NCBI GenBank assembly: GCA_020724325.1
Contig: DYHC01000017.1
Location: 1,466-14,713, forward strand
DNA length: 13,248 bases
Reading direction: 5' to 3'
Source: Melioribacter roseus
GTDB taxonomy: Bacteria > Bacteroidota > Ignavibacteria > Ignavibacteriales > Melioribacteraceae
A program made the translations under genes and the position numbers. The notes below the pieces were generated by a model that worked only from the letters and a program-made list of their open reading frames with translations, had not been told where the DNA came from and made no database searches. Positions 7,313-13,248 of the stretch are shown here, in pieces. Within the stretch, counting starts at the first letter, position 1. The number at the start of each line of letters is the position of its first letter.

Positions 7313-7720
7313 TTATTTGAGCGCTTTTATTGATTTAGTCAATAGTTCTTTAAGAATTTTTGTGTCGATATTGTCAAGACTTTTTATGTAGATACATGAT
7401 TTACTTGTTTTATGTTTGCCTAACTTTTTAAGTAGATCTTTTTGTTTGGATAGATCGCACATTGATAGATAGATAGTTAAATTCTGTTTTCTGGGCGAGA
7501 AACCGCAGTAAAACCAATTGCCTTCTCTTCCACTTTTTGATTTATAATGATAATTACCAAATCCAACTATACTATTCCCCCACATTTTAGGTTCTGCTCT
7601 GGTTATCTTTTTCATTATTTCTATCAAAGAGAAACAATCATTTTGCAATTGCTCATCCTTAAAACTTATTAAAAATTTATTTACGCTTGCTTCTGTTTCT
7701 TTTGTTTTTAGTTCTGCCAT
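7313..7720 (-). CDS. DUF1801 family protein (YdhG-like)
   Basis: A 135-residue cytosolic protein with the DUF1801 core: EPKMWGNSIVGFGNYHYKSK, then REGNWFYCGFSPRKQNLTIYL, then LLKKLGKHKTSKSCIYIKSL. The conserved tryptophan-glycine, the F-S-P-R-K motif and the late G-K-x-x-x-x-K-x-C-I-Y stretch are all present, and the length is typical. The biochemical role of the family is unknown. I place the start at the ATG at 7718-7720, because AAAGG (7731-7735) is then 10 bases upstream; a TTG 9 bases earlier would sit directly against that site. It follows the DUF1697 gene by 13 bp and is the last gene of the leftward operon, ahead of the terminator at 7270-7300. Confidence 0.82.
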   Translation of the reverse strand: MAELKTKETEASVNKFLISFKDEQLQNDCFSLIEIMKKITRAEPKMWGNSIVGFGNYHYKSKSGREGNWFYCGFSPRKQNLTIYLSMCDLSKQKDLLKKLGKHKTSKSCIYIKSLDNIDTKILKELLTKSIKALK

Positions 7721-7733
7721 TTTAGTCAATCCT

Positions 7734-8279
7734 TTATTTTATTATTAGTTCTGACATTTTTAAAACGGTGTTCCAGTTTCTTGTTGTAGCTTTAATACAA
7801 AAGTAGTTTTCAATAAAATTATTAGGGAAGCCAAACCTGCCGTTAACCTCTCTTGTAACTGCATAAATCTCTCTTTCGGAGATTTGAATAATTTCTACAT
7901 CTTTATTCTCTGATTTAAGCGGAAGTAATGGTTTCTTTTTCAAACTATCTTTAAGAAATGTAGTATAAAATTTTGTTGTCGATGTGTGTTTGATTTTGCC
8001 GAACGGATTTAATTTTATGATCGAATCGATTTCCCATGTAGTTCTAACTATCAGGTTTACTTCTTTAGTTAATTCTTTATGAACCGCACTTTCAATCTTT
8101 TCAATAATCTCTTCGTCTGATCCAATAGATGAATCGAATAGTACATTTCCGGATTGAATGTAAGTCCTAACATTTTTCATTCCTACTGATTCAAAAATAT
8201 CTTTAAGGCAGTACATCTTGATAAGGTTTTTTCCGCCCACATTAATACTTCGTAAGAATCCTAAATATTGTTTTATCAC
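7734..8279 (-). CDS. DUF1697 family protein
   Basis: A 181-residue soluble protein. Its opening, YLGFLRSINVGGKNLIKM, followed by VRTYIQSGNVLF, is the hallmark of DUF1697, and the C-terminal ATTRNWNTVLKM also matches the family, in which a T-x-R-N-x-x-T segment is conserved. No function is established; the fold is described as two ferredoxin-like halves. The start is GTG at 8277-8279, immediately after the TAA of the upstream hydrolase gene, and it places the conserved first strand at residue 5, as in relatives. The zero-base junction strongly suggests translational coupling. Nothing in the protein points to a link with the exported enzymes upstream. Confidence 0.85.
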   Translation of the reverse strand: MIKQYLGFLRSINVGGKNLIKMYCLKDIFESVGMKNVRTYIQSGNVLFDSSIGSDEEIIEKIESAVHKELTKEVNLIVRTTWEIDSIIKLNPFGKIKHTSTTKFYTTFLKDSLKKKPLLPLKSENKDVEIIQISEREIYAVTREVNGRFGFPNNFIENYFCIKATTRNWNTVLKMSELIIK

Positions 8280-9011
8280 TTAATTCATCTTTCTGATTCT
8301 TACTTCGCAACTCTCCATTGTCTGCAAAAGTGAAACAAGTTCATTCACATTTGAATTACCGAAATGATATGGATAAAGAATTTTTGGATTAAACATATGA
8401 ACCGCATCAGCTACCATTTGCGGAGTCATTGTGTAAGGAAGGTTCATAGGTAAAAAAGCTACGTCAATGTTAACCAGATTTTTCATTTCGGGAACGTTTT
8501 CGGTATCACCGGCAATGTAAATCTTTTTATCAGAAATTGTTAAGACGTAACCGTTTCCTTCTCCTTTAGGATGAAACGGTAAACCGTTCTGGCGTTTATT
8601 TACGATATTGTAGGCAGGTACCGCCTCTATTTTTATACCCCGGAATTCTGCCTCCTCTCCGTTTTCAATTACCAAACCGAATGACGCTTTTGCATGACTT
8701 GCCGGGTTGCAATAGAGTACTGTATTTCTTTTTCTTATTGTTTCGATAGCAAGTGAATCGAGATGGTCTCCATGTTGATGCGTAATTAAAATTAAATCTG
8801 CCTTGGGCAGTTGTGAATAATCGGCATAGCGTCCAACCGGGTCGATGTGAATAACAAGATTATTGAACTCAAACATTAGCGTGCCATGTCCAATAAATGT
8901 AATCTTCAAATCGCCCGATTTAGTTTTGATAATATCCTGTTCAAAACTATTTTGAGCGTTTACAGGAATAATAGAAACGAATAACAGTAGGGAAGTAATA
9001 AGCTTTTTCAT
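8280..9011 (-). CDS. Secreted UlaG-like metallo-beta-lactamase-fold hydrolase
   Basis: A 243-residue protein with a Sec signal peptide (MKKLITSLLLFVSIIPVNA, cut before Q20), so it probably acts in the periplasm. The mature part has the beta-lactamase fold motifs: ITFIGHGTLMFEF at 37-49, H78-x-H80-x-D82-H83, AVPAYN at 130-135 where many family members show a metal ligand, A-G-D169-T, and H216 in YPYHFG. This arrangement fits the UlaG-like metal-dependent hydrolase branch, which includes lactonases and phosphodiesterases, rather than true beta-lactamases. The substrate is unknown. AAAGGTG at 9017-9023, 5 bases before the ATG, fixes the start. It is second in the operon, 21 bp after the DUF362 gene, which also encodes an exported protein. 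Confidence 0.87.
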   Translation of the reverse strand: MKKLITSLLLFVSIIPVNAQNSFEQDIIKTKSGDLKITFIGHGTLMFEFNNLVIHIDPVGRYADYSQLPKADLILITHQHGDHLDSLAIETIRKRNTVLYCNPASHAKASFGLVIENGEEAEFRGIKIEAVPAYNIVNKRQNGLPFHPKGEGNGYVLTISDKKIYIAGDTENVPEMKNLVNIDVAFLPMNLPYTMTPQMVADAVHMFNPKILYPYHFGNSNVNELVSLLQTMESCEVRIRKMN

Positions 9012-9032
9012 TTCTTCACCTTTCTATTAAGT

Positions 9033-10076
9033 TTATGCAATAATTTCTATCAAATCGATTTCGTTTATGTTATTTGTGCCGAGCCCAATTTCATTAGTAA
9101 GCCGCAGATGTTCTGCAACGTTATCCGAAATTGGTAATAATCCTTCCATCTTTCGTTTTTCATTTAGTATGTTAAGCATAATAGTATCAATTGCAACCGG
9201 ATCAGTACCTATTAAAATTCCTCCGTAGTTCCATATAAATTTTCTATCCCAGCGCGGTCCTCCGTTGAAAACACATGATATTGCATTGGCAATAATTATT
9301 TTCTGTTTCTGACGGATAATATGTATTGCGTTTATTTCCGGAATCCCCGGCGAAGTACAATTGTTGCTGTGAAATTCGCGCGCATTATTTATTGAACCGT
9401 AATGGTTTTTTAATGCGCCAGTAATTCCTGCTATACCGTGGTCTTTAATTAATGGAATATTGATTATAGATGAGCACATTTCGGTTAGAATTTTTGCCAG
9501 CCGGGTTTTCTTTTCACCAACAGGGAATTCTTCGTCGGTAAACCCTATTCCGCCTTCTCCGCGCCTCGATTCAATAGAACCCAGTATTCTTGTCTTGCCG
9601 GTTTCTTTCTGAATTTTGTAACCGGCACTTATAAGCTCCTCCTCGCTTCTATCCCAGATGATAAACCGATCTTCCATTATACCGGCTTTGCTGCAGCTTT
9701 CAACTATTGCTTTTGTGAATGCATCAAAGTGATTTATTAAAGGTGAATTGGTTATCGAATTCAAACCGAGTGCGTTTACTTTTAAGCCGATTGTTTTGTC
9801 TTTCGAAAAATTATTTTTCCAGAAGTTAGTTGCAGATTTTTCCCCGCTATACTTCATTATAGCTTTATCAAGCATTTCATTTAGAATGGAAGAATTTACT
9901 ATTCCTTCATTATTAATTACATCAGGATTTTTTATAAGTACAATTCTACTTTTTATTCTGCTCGACTCCTGAACTATAAGGTCTTTTATCTTAGCCGGGA
10001 ATGCTCCAAGGAATGAGGTTGCTTTAATAAAATTCCGGCGTGTGATTGCTAACTTATTGTTAGAGTTATTCTTCAT
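9033..10076 (-). CDS. Tat-exported DUF362 family protein
   Basis: A 347-residue protein with a twin-arginine leader (ITRRNFIKATSFLGAF, Arg13-Arg14), which implies export in a folded, possibly cofactor-bound state. DUF362 features follow: GLKVNALG (about 97-104), NIPLIKDHG (206-214), TGALKNHYGS (219-228) and IGTDPVAIDT (289-298). The family is uncharacterised. Some members carry ferredoxin-like iron-sulfur domains, but no Cys cluster is seen here. I choose the ATG at 10074-10076 because it places the twin arginines at the usual depth and has a GGA about 8 bases upstream; a TTG at 10086-10088 would add four residues. It heads the intact part of the leftward operon, 17 bp after the end of the broken lipoprotein gene. 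Its role with the hydrolase downstream is not known. Confidence 0.82.
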   Translation of the reverse strand: MKNNSNNKLAITRRNFIKATSFLGAFPAKIKDLIVQESSRIKSRIVLIKNPDVINNEGIVNSSILNEMLDKAIMKYSGEKSATNFWKNNFSKDKTIGLKVNALGLNSITNSPLINHFDAFTKAIVESCSKAGIMEDRFIIWDRSEEELISAGYKIQKETGKTRILGSIESRRGEGGIGFTDEEFPVGEKKTRLAKILTEMCSSIINIPLIKDHGIAGITGALKNHYGSINNAREFHSNNCTSPGIPEINAIHIIRQKQKIIIANAISCVFNGGPRWDRKFIWNYGGILIGTDPVAIDTIMLNILNEKRKMEGLLPISDNVAEHLRLTNEIGLGTNNINEIDLIEIIA

Positions 10077-10093
10077 AAATGATTCCAAATAAT

Positions 10094-10306
10094 TTATTGA
10101 TTACAGTTTATTCTTTTTAGTTCTTGTATTCGAGAAAAGAAAGAATAAGTAGAATATTTTTTGTTAGGGTTATATAGTTTTTCGGCTTTGTTAAGATCTT
10201 CGCATCCTCTATTTTTATTAAAGCTTTAGCTCTATTAAAATGTTCTTCCGGCGTGAATTGACAAGAAATAAGGATAAAAAAAGTTATAGCTGCAAAAGTT
10301 TTTCAT
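10094..10306 (-). pseudogene. Small lipoprotein-like gene broken by two compensating frameshifts
   Basis: From an ATG at 10304-10306 the direct frame stops after 23 codons (TAA at 10235-10237). One frame over, from just after the ATG, the sequence reads KTFAAITFFILISCQF and then TPEEHFNRAKALIKIED: a lipoprotein signal with lipobox L-I-S-C (Cys at 10261-10263) followed by a helical, TPR-like opening. Near 10201-10206 the sense returns to the original frame and continues EDLNKAEKLYNPNKKYSTYS, then FFSRIQELKRINCNQ, to TAA at 10094-10096. One surplus A in the A5 run after ATG and one base lost near 10201-10206 would explain both shifts; the total is exactly 71 codons. Either the gene is decaying or the assembly has two indels. 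If repaired, it encodes a lipoprotein of about 70 residues that would be first in the DUF362 operon. The family is not recognised. Confidence 0.55.
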
Positions 10307-10429
10307 TATTCTCTTTTCAACTTCTGTTGTCAATATAAATTAATTTACGGAAAAAAAATAGTTAATCAGTAATTAGCTTAGTAATTTTTCTTCTCAATCT
10401 ATCGATGAGTTACAAAAATTAACAGCACA

Positions 10430-10465
10430 CAGATTTAACAGATTAAACTGATTAAAGCAGATTTG
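10430..10465. repeat. Degenerate tandem repeat of about 9 bp
   Basis: Four head-to-tail units are visible: CAGATTTAA (10430-10438), CAGATTAAA (10439-10447), CTGATTAAAG (10448-10457) and CAGATTTG (10458-10465). The shared core is C-A/T-G-A-T-T. Similar intergenic runs of CAGATT-like units occur in many Bacteroidota-type genomes, as I recall. The units are adjacent without spacers, so this is not a CRISPR array. Function is unknown. Confidence 0.6.
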
Positions 10466-10510
10466 TTTTTTCTAATCGGAATTATGTTGCAGTTTATTTT
10501 AAGTGTTGAT

Positions 10511-10536
10511 TAAGTAGATAGCGCTCATCTTACTTA
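10511..10536 (-). terminator. Hairpin downstream of the response regulator, possible terminator
   Basis: Read on the minus strand, TAAGTA-A-GAT and ATC-TACTTA pair over 9 bp with one bulged A, around a 7-base loop GAGCGCT. It begins 14 bases after the stop codon of the receiver gene, where its operon should end. No T-tract follows, so it is at best a weak or factor-assisted terminator. Confidence 0.35.
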
Positions 10537-10550
10537 AATGTATTTCTAAA

Positions 10551-10919
10551 CTATTTCTCTTTTATTAGTGATTTTACTGCATTTAGTAAATTTATATTCA
10601 ATATTGGTTTGGTTAGAAATAAATCAGCTCCGGATTCCAACGCATTAGTTCTATCTTTTGCAAATGCGTGAGCAGTAAGACAAATTATAGGCGTATTTTT
10701 TTTATCAGGATTATTTTTGATTTCATGAATAAGTTCTAGTCCGTTTTTGGATCCTTTTAGGGAAACATCCGCAATTATTATATCATACTTTTCATTGATG
10801 TAATTCCTGTAATATTCTTCTCCCGCTTCGCAAAAATCTATCTTAAACTCGTTCTTAAATAGCCTTAGAAATATCTTTTGGGTTAAATAATCATCTTCTA
10901 CAATTAACATTCTTTTCAT
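10551..10919 (-). CDS. Stand-alone CheY-like response regulator receiver
   Basis: A 122-residue single receiver domain with no output domain. Conserved residues: acidic pair D9-D10 (IVEDD), phospho-acceptor D51 (IIIADVSLKG), T82 (CLTAHA) and K104 (FLTKPI). It should be phosphorylated on D51, very likely by the PAS histidine kinase whose gene ends 26 bp upstream on the same strand. Without an output domain it must act by protein contact, as a phosphorelay intermediate, or by feedback on the kinase. The spacing L-T-A-H-A and the end of the domain resemble receivers normally fused to hybrid kinases, so it may be the detached receiver of such a kinase. GGGAG (10925-10929) lies 5 bases before the ATG. 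Target unknown. Confidence 0.9.
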   Translation of the reverse strand: MKRMLIVEDDYLTQKIFLRLFKNEFKIDFCEAGEEYYRNYINEKYDIIIADVSLKGSKNGLELIHEIKNNPDKKNTPIICLTAHAFAKDRTNALESGADLFLTKPILNINLLNAVKSLIKEK

Positions 10920-10945
10920 TTACGCTCCCAGATAATTTCAGACTA

Positions 10946-13248
10946 TCAAATGTTTTGAAAAACTATTGTGAAAATTGTTCCGGTCCCCTTTTGGCTCTTT
11001 ACTTCAATTTTTGCATTAATTAATTCACAATATTTTTTTACCAATGCCAAACCTAATCCAATACCCTCATACTCTCTTGAATAGCCGGTGTATTCCTGTT
11101 TGAATGGTTCGAATAAATGATCTAAAAACTCCTTGCTCATTCCAATACCAGTATCTTTTATCTCTACAACAATCTCGTTTTTTTCGTCTCTGCTTACCTT
11201 TACTTCAACTATTCCTTCCTTGGTATATTTTATTGCATTGTCTATTAGGTTAGCAAAGATTTGCGTCAAACAATACTCATCGGAAATTAATTTTACATTT
11301 TCTGGTAAAAAATTATAAATAAATTTCAGATTTTTTTTCAGAGCTAATAGTTTATGCTCATTAACTACTTTGGTAAGGATATCTTTATCTAGATCAATAA
11401 CCGAAAAATTTGGTTTATATATTCCTAATTGCATTTCAGATACGTTTAATACTAAGTCGATTGTTCTTATTATTCTTTTTGCAGAAATGTCTATGTGATC
11501 GAATAATTCCAAATCTTCTGCTTCAAGTTTACTATTTAAATTCTCTTTAATGAAAGTGAGACTGCTAGTAACAATATGAATTGGAGTTCTTATTTCATGC
11601 GACATCTGAGCTAAAAATTCGGATTTCAACTTATTGGATTTTTCAGCTTCTTCTTTTGCTTTCACAAGTTCTTCAAACATCTTTTTCTTTTCAGTTATAT
11701 TTTCTTTTATGGCAACAAAATGGGTAATAGTTCCTTGATAATTAATTATAGGTGAGATAACCGCATTTTCCCAGTATAATTCTCCGTTTATTTTCTTGTT
11801 TAGGATTTCACAGATAAAATTTTTCCGTGCCAATAATGTATCCCACATTTCCTTATAAAATTCTTTTGTATGAAAACCCGATTGTAGTATTCTAGGATTT
11901 TTTCCCTTAACTTCCTCAAAACTATATCCGGAAACTTCGCTAAACTTAGGGTTAGCATATTCAATATTACCGTTTACATCTGTAATTAAAACACTAACCG
12001 GAGTTTGTTCAACAGCCCGGTTTAATAATTGCAATTGAACCTCAGCAAGTTTCTTATCCGTTATGTCATGTATTATTGATTGTAAATAATCTTTGCCGTC
12101 AATTACTATTTTACCGCAATACACTTCAACATCACTTATAATTCCGCCGGCTCTTCTGTGTTTCATTTCGAAATGTATCTTTTTCAAAGTTCTTGCATCA
12201 TCCATCTCATTGAACATAGCTTCCTTTGGCAGAATGTTTATCTGGTCAAAATTCATTTTCATCAGATCTTCCTTAGCCCATCCGTAATATTCTACGGCAG
12301 CGGTATTGGCATCAATTATATTTCCGTTTTCCAAATCAATCAATAATTTTACAGCAGAATGATCTCCGAATGAAGCCCTGTACTTTTCTTCACTCTTTCT
12401 AAGTTCTTCCTCTGCTTTCATCCTTTGTGTTATGTCTCTTGCAATTCCTTCAATAGCAACTAATTCTTTATTCTCATTATAGACCGGAATGTTTTTCTGC
12501 TCTGTCCATATTATTGTTCCATCTTTCTTAATCCACCTCAAAATTGTTGTCTTGTAAAATGAATCTTTATCTTCAAAATATTTTTCCAACTTATTTCTAT
12601 CTTCAGGGTGAACTATTTTACTCCTTAAACCAGGATCGTTATAATGGTCTTCTTGAGAATAACCGGTAAATTGCTCTACTATTGGATTCACATATGTAAA
12701 TCCTCGTTTAGGTGCGAAATCATATCTATAGATTAAGTCCTGTGCGTTTTCTGTTAGTCTTTTATACTTTTCTTCACTTTCTTTTCTTTTTATTTCATTT
12801 GCCATAGAGTCGATTGTAAAAGATACATCTGCAGTCATTTCCAGAAGTAATTTTATCTCGTCTTCCTGGAAATAGTTTTTCTCTTTTGAGAATAGTCCAA
12901 AAATTCCTATTACTTTATTTTCTTCTTCAATAACGAAAAAAACCGCCGAGTTAAGATTTTTTGCACTAACCAGCTTATGACACAGAGAAATATTTTTTTC
13001 GGTTAGATCGTTAATTATCAAGTAGTTGTTTGCAGAAGGGATTTTTCTGATTAGACATTCGCACAATTCTTTTTCATCTTCTTCATTAAAATTTTCTAAA
13101 TCTTTATTGCATTCGTTCTTTTTGAGCGTAATGATTTTAAAATTATGCAAATCTTTATTTAATAAACCGATAAATGCTAATTCAAATTTCCCTTCTTCAA
13201 TTGCGATATTGCAGATTTCACTAAATAACTCTTTCTTATTTTTTATTC
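10946..13248 (-). CDS. GAF-PAS-PAS-PAS sensor histidine kinase (5' end outside window)
   Basis: The frame is open from the stop at 10946 to the right edge, giving 766 visible residues. The first of these, KNKKELFSEICNIAIEEGKF and then ELAFIGLL, are the typical start of a GAF domain, so the TTG at 13150 is not the start and the N-terminus is missing. Order, counted from the first visible codon: GAF about 5-145; PAS about 157-277, 283-400 and 404-522; a short coiled coil; HisKA with phospho-acceptor H550 (QMSHEIRTP, codon 11597-11599); HATPase with N box NLIDNAIKYT (666-675), G1 DTGIG (698-702), F box FEPF (712-715) and G2 GIGLG (728-732). No membrane segment is seen in the visible part, so it may be cytosolic. 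All residues needed for autophosphorylation are present. It lacks a receiver of its own; the partner is probably the CheY-like protein 26 bp downstream. Signals are unknown. Confidence 0.9.
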   Translation of the reverse strand, partial: IKNKKELFSEICNIAIEEGKFELAFIGLLNKDLHNFKIITLKKNECNKDLENFNEEDEKELCECLIRKIPSANNYLIINDLTEKNISLCHKLVSAKNLNSAVFFVIEEENKVIGIFGLFSKEKNYFQEDEIKLLLEMTADVSFTIDSMANEIKRKESEEKYKRLTENAQDLIYRYDFAPKRGFTYVNPIVEQFTGYSQEDHYNDPGLRSKIVHPEDRNKLEKYFEDKDSFYKTTILRWIKKDGTIIWTEQKNIPVYNENKELVAIEGIARDITQRMKAEEELRKSEEKYRASFGDHSAVKLLIDLENGNIIDANTAAVEYYGWAKEDLMKMNFDQINILPKEAMFNEMDDARTLKKIHFEMKHRRAGGIISDVEVYCGKIVIDGKDYLQSIIHDITDKKLAEVQLQLLNRAVEQTPVSVLITDVNGNIEYANPKFSEVSGYSFEEVKGKNPRILQSGFHTKEFYKEMWDTLLARKNFICEILNKKINGELYWENAVISPIINYQGTITHFVAIKENITEKKKMFEELVKAKEEAEKSNKLKSEFLAQMSHEIRTPIHIVTSSLTFIKENLNSKLEAEDLELFDHIDISAKRIIRTIDLVLNVSEMQLGIYKPNFSVIDLDKDILTKVVNEHKLLALKKNLKFIYNFLPENVKLISDEYCLTQIFANLIDNAIKYTKEGIVEVKVSRDEKNEIVVEIKDTGIGMSKEFLDHLFEPFKQEYTGYSREYEGIGLGLALVKKYCELINAKIEVKSQKGTGTIFTIVFQNI

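Larger units (their letters stand above)
10307..10550. other. Intergenic stretch without a recognisable gene
   Basis: I see no coding potential on either strand. It holds a short tandem repeat at 10430-10465 and a hairpin at 10511-10536. The promoter of the leftward DUF362 operon should also lie in the left half, but no clear consensus was found. Confidence 0.5.

Noticed and set aside
7721..7729. TTG start for the DUF1801 gene, adding three residues
   Set aside because: The AAAGG site would be a single base away; the ATG at 7720 has proper spacing.
8280..9011. True antibiotic-hydrolysing metallo-beta-lactamase
   Set aside because: The sequence follows the UlaG-like metal-dependent hydrolase pattern (ITFIGHGT, AVPAYN, late YPYHFG) and not that of class B beta-lactamases.
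10077..10088. TTG start for the DUF362 gene, adding four residues
   Set aside because: The ATG at 10076 is a stronger codon with a GGA upstream and gives a normal Tat leader.
10430..10465. CRISPR array
   Set aside because: Units are only 8-10 bp, directly adjacent and degenerate, with no spacers and no cas genes nearby.

Overview
The window looks like a chromosomal segment of an AT-rich Gram-negative bacterium, probably from the Bacteroidota/Ignavibacteria side of the tree. This is inferred from signal peptides ending in A-Q, a Tat leader of the TRRNFIK type, an outer-membrane barrel ending in Phe and PAS-rich signalling proteins. Several genes carry clear AGGAG-type ribosome binding sites, which fits Ignavibacteria better than typical Bacteroidia. 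No rRNA, tRNA, phage, IS element or CRISPR array is visible.

Left part (1-7266, mostly + strand). The edge holds the start of a leftward secreted-protein gene (1-112). Divergent from it are a calcineurin-like metallophosphoesterase (300-1055) and, 35 bp on, a 961-residue membrane receptor (1091-3976). The receptor combines an extracytoplasmic Cache domain, two PAS domains, a CBS pair and a DUF294-type putative nucleotidyltransferase. Then come a DUF485 small membrane protein (4109-4423), an ActP-type cation/acetate symporter with a TTG start (4468-6015) and an outer-membrane porin-like barrel (6046-7266). Together these suggest a route for a small carboxylate, most likely acetate: porin, then symporter plus DUF485 partner, watched by a receptor whose output is a predicted nucleotidyltransferase rather than a histidine kinase. 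This is the most interesting system in the window.

Middle part (7270-10096, - strand). A hairpin at 7270-7300 sits between converging transcription units. The leftward unit is tightly packed: a Tat-exported DUF362 protein (9033-10076), a secreted UlaG-like metallo-beta-lactamase-fold hydrolase (8280-9011), a DUF1697 protein (7734-8279) and a DUF1801 protein (7313-7720). Just upstream of DUF362, at 10094-10306, is a small lipoprotein-like gene broken by two compensating frameshifts.

Right part (10307-13248, - strand). A short non-coding stretch holds a degenerate ~9-bp tandem repeat and a hairpin. It is followed by a stand-alone CheY-like receiver (10551-10919) and the gene upstream of it, a GAF-PAS-PAS-PAS histidine kinase (10946 to beyond 13248). 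The kinase gene is open to the right edge, so its N-terminus lies outside the window.
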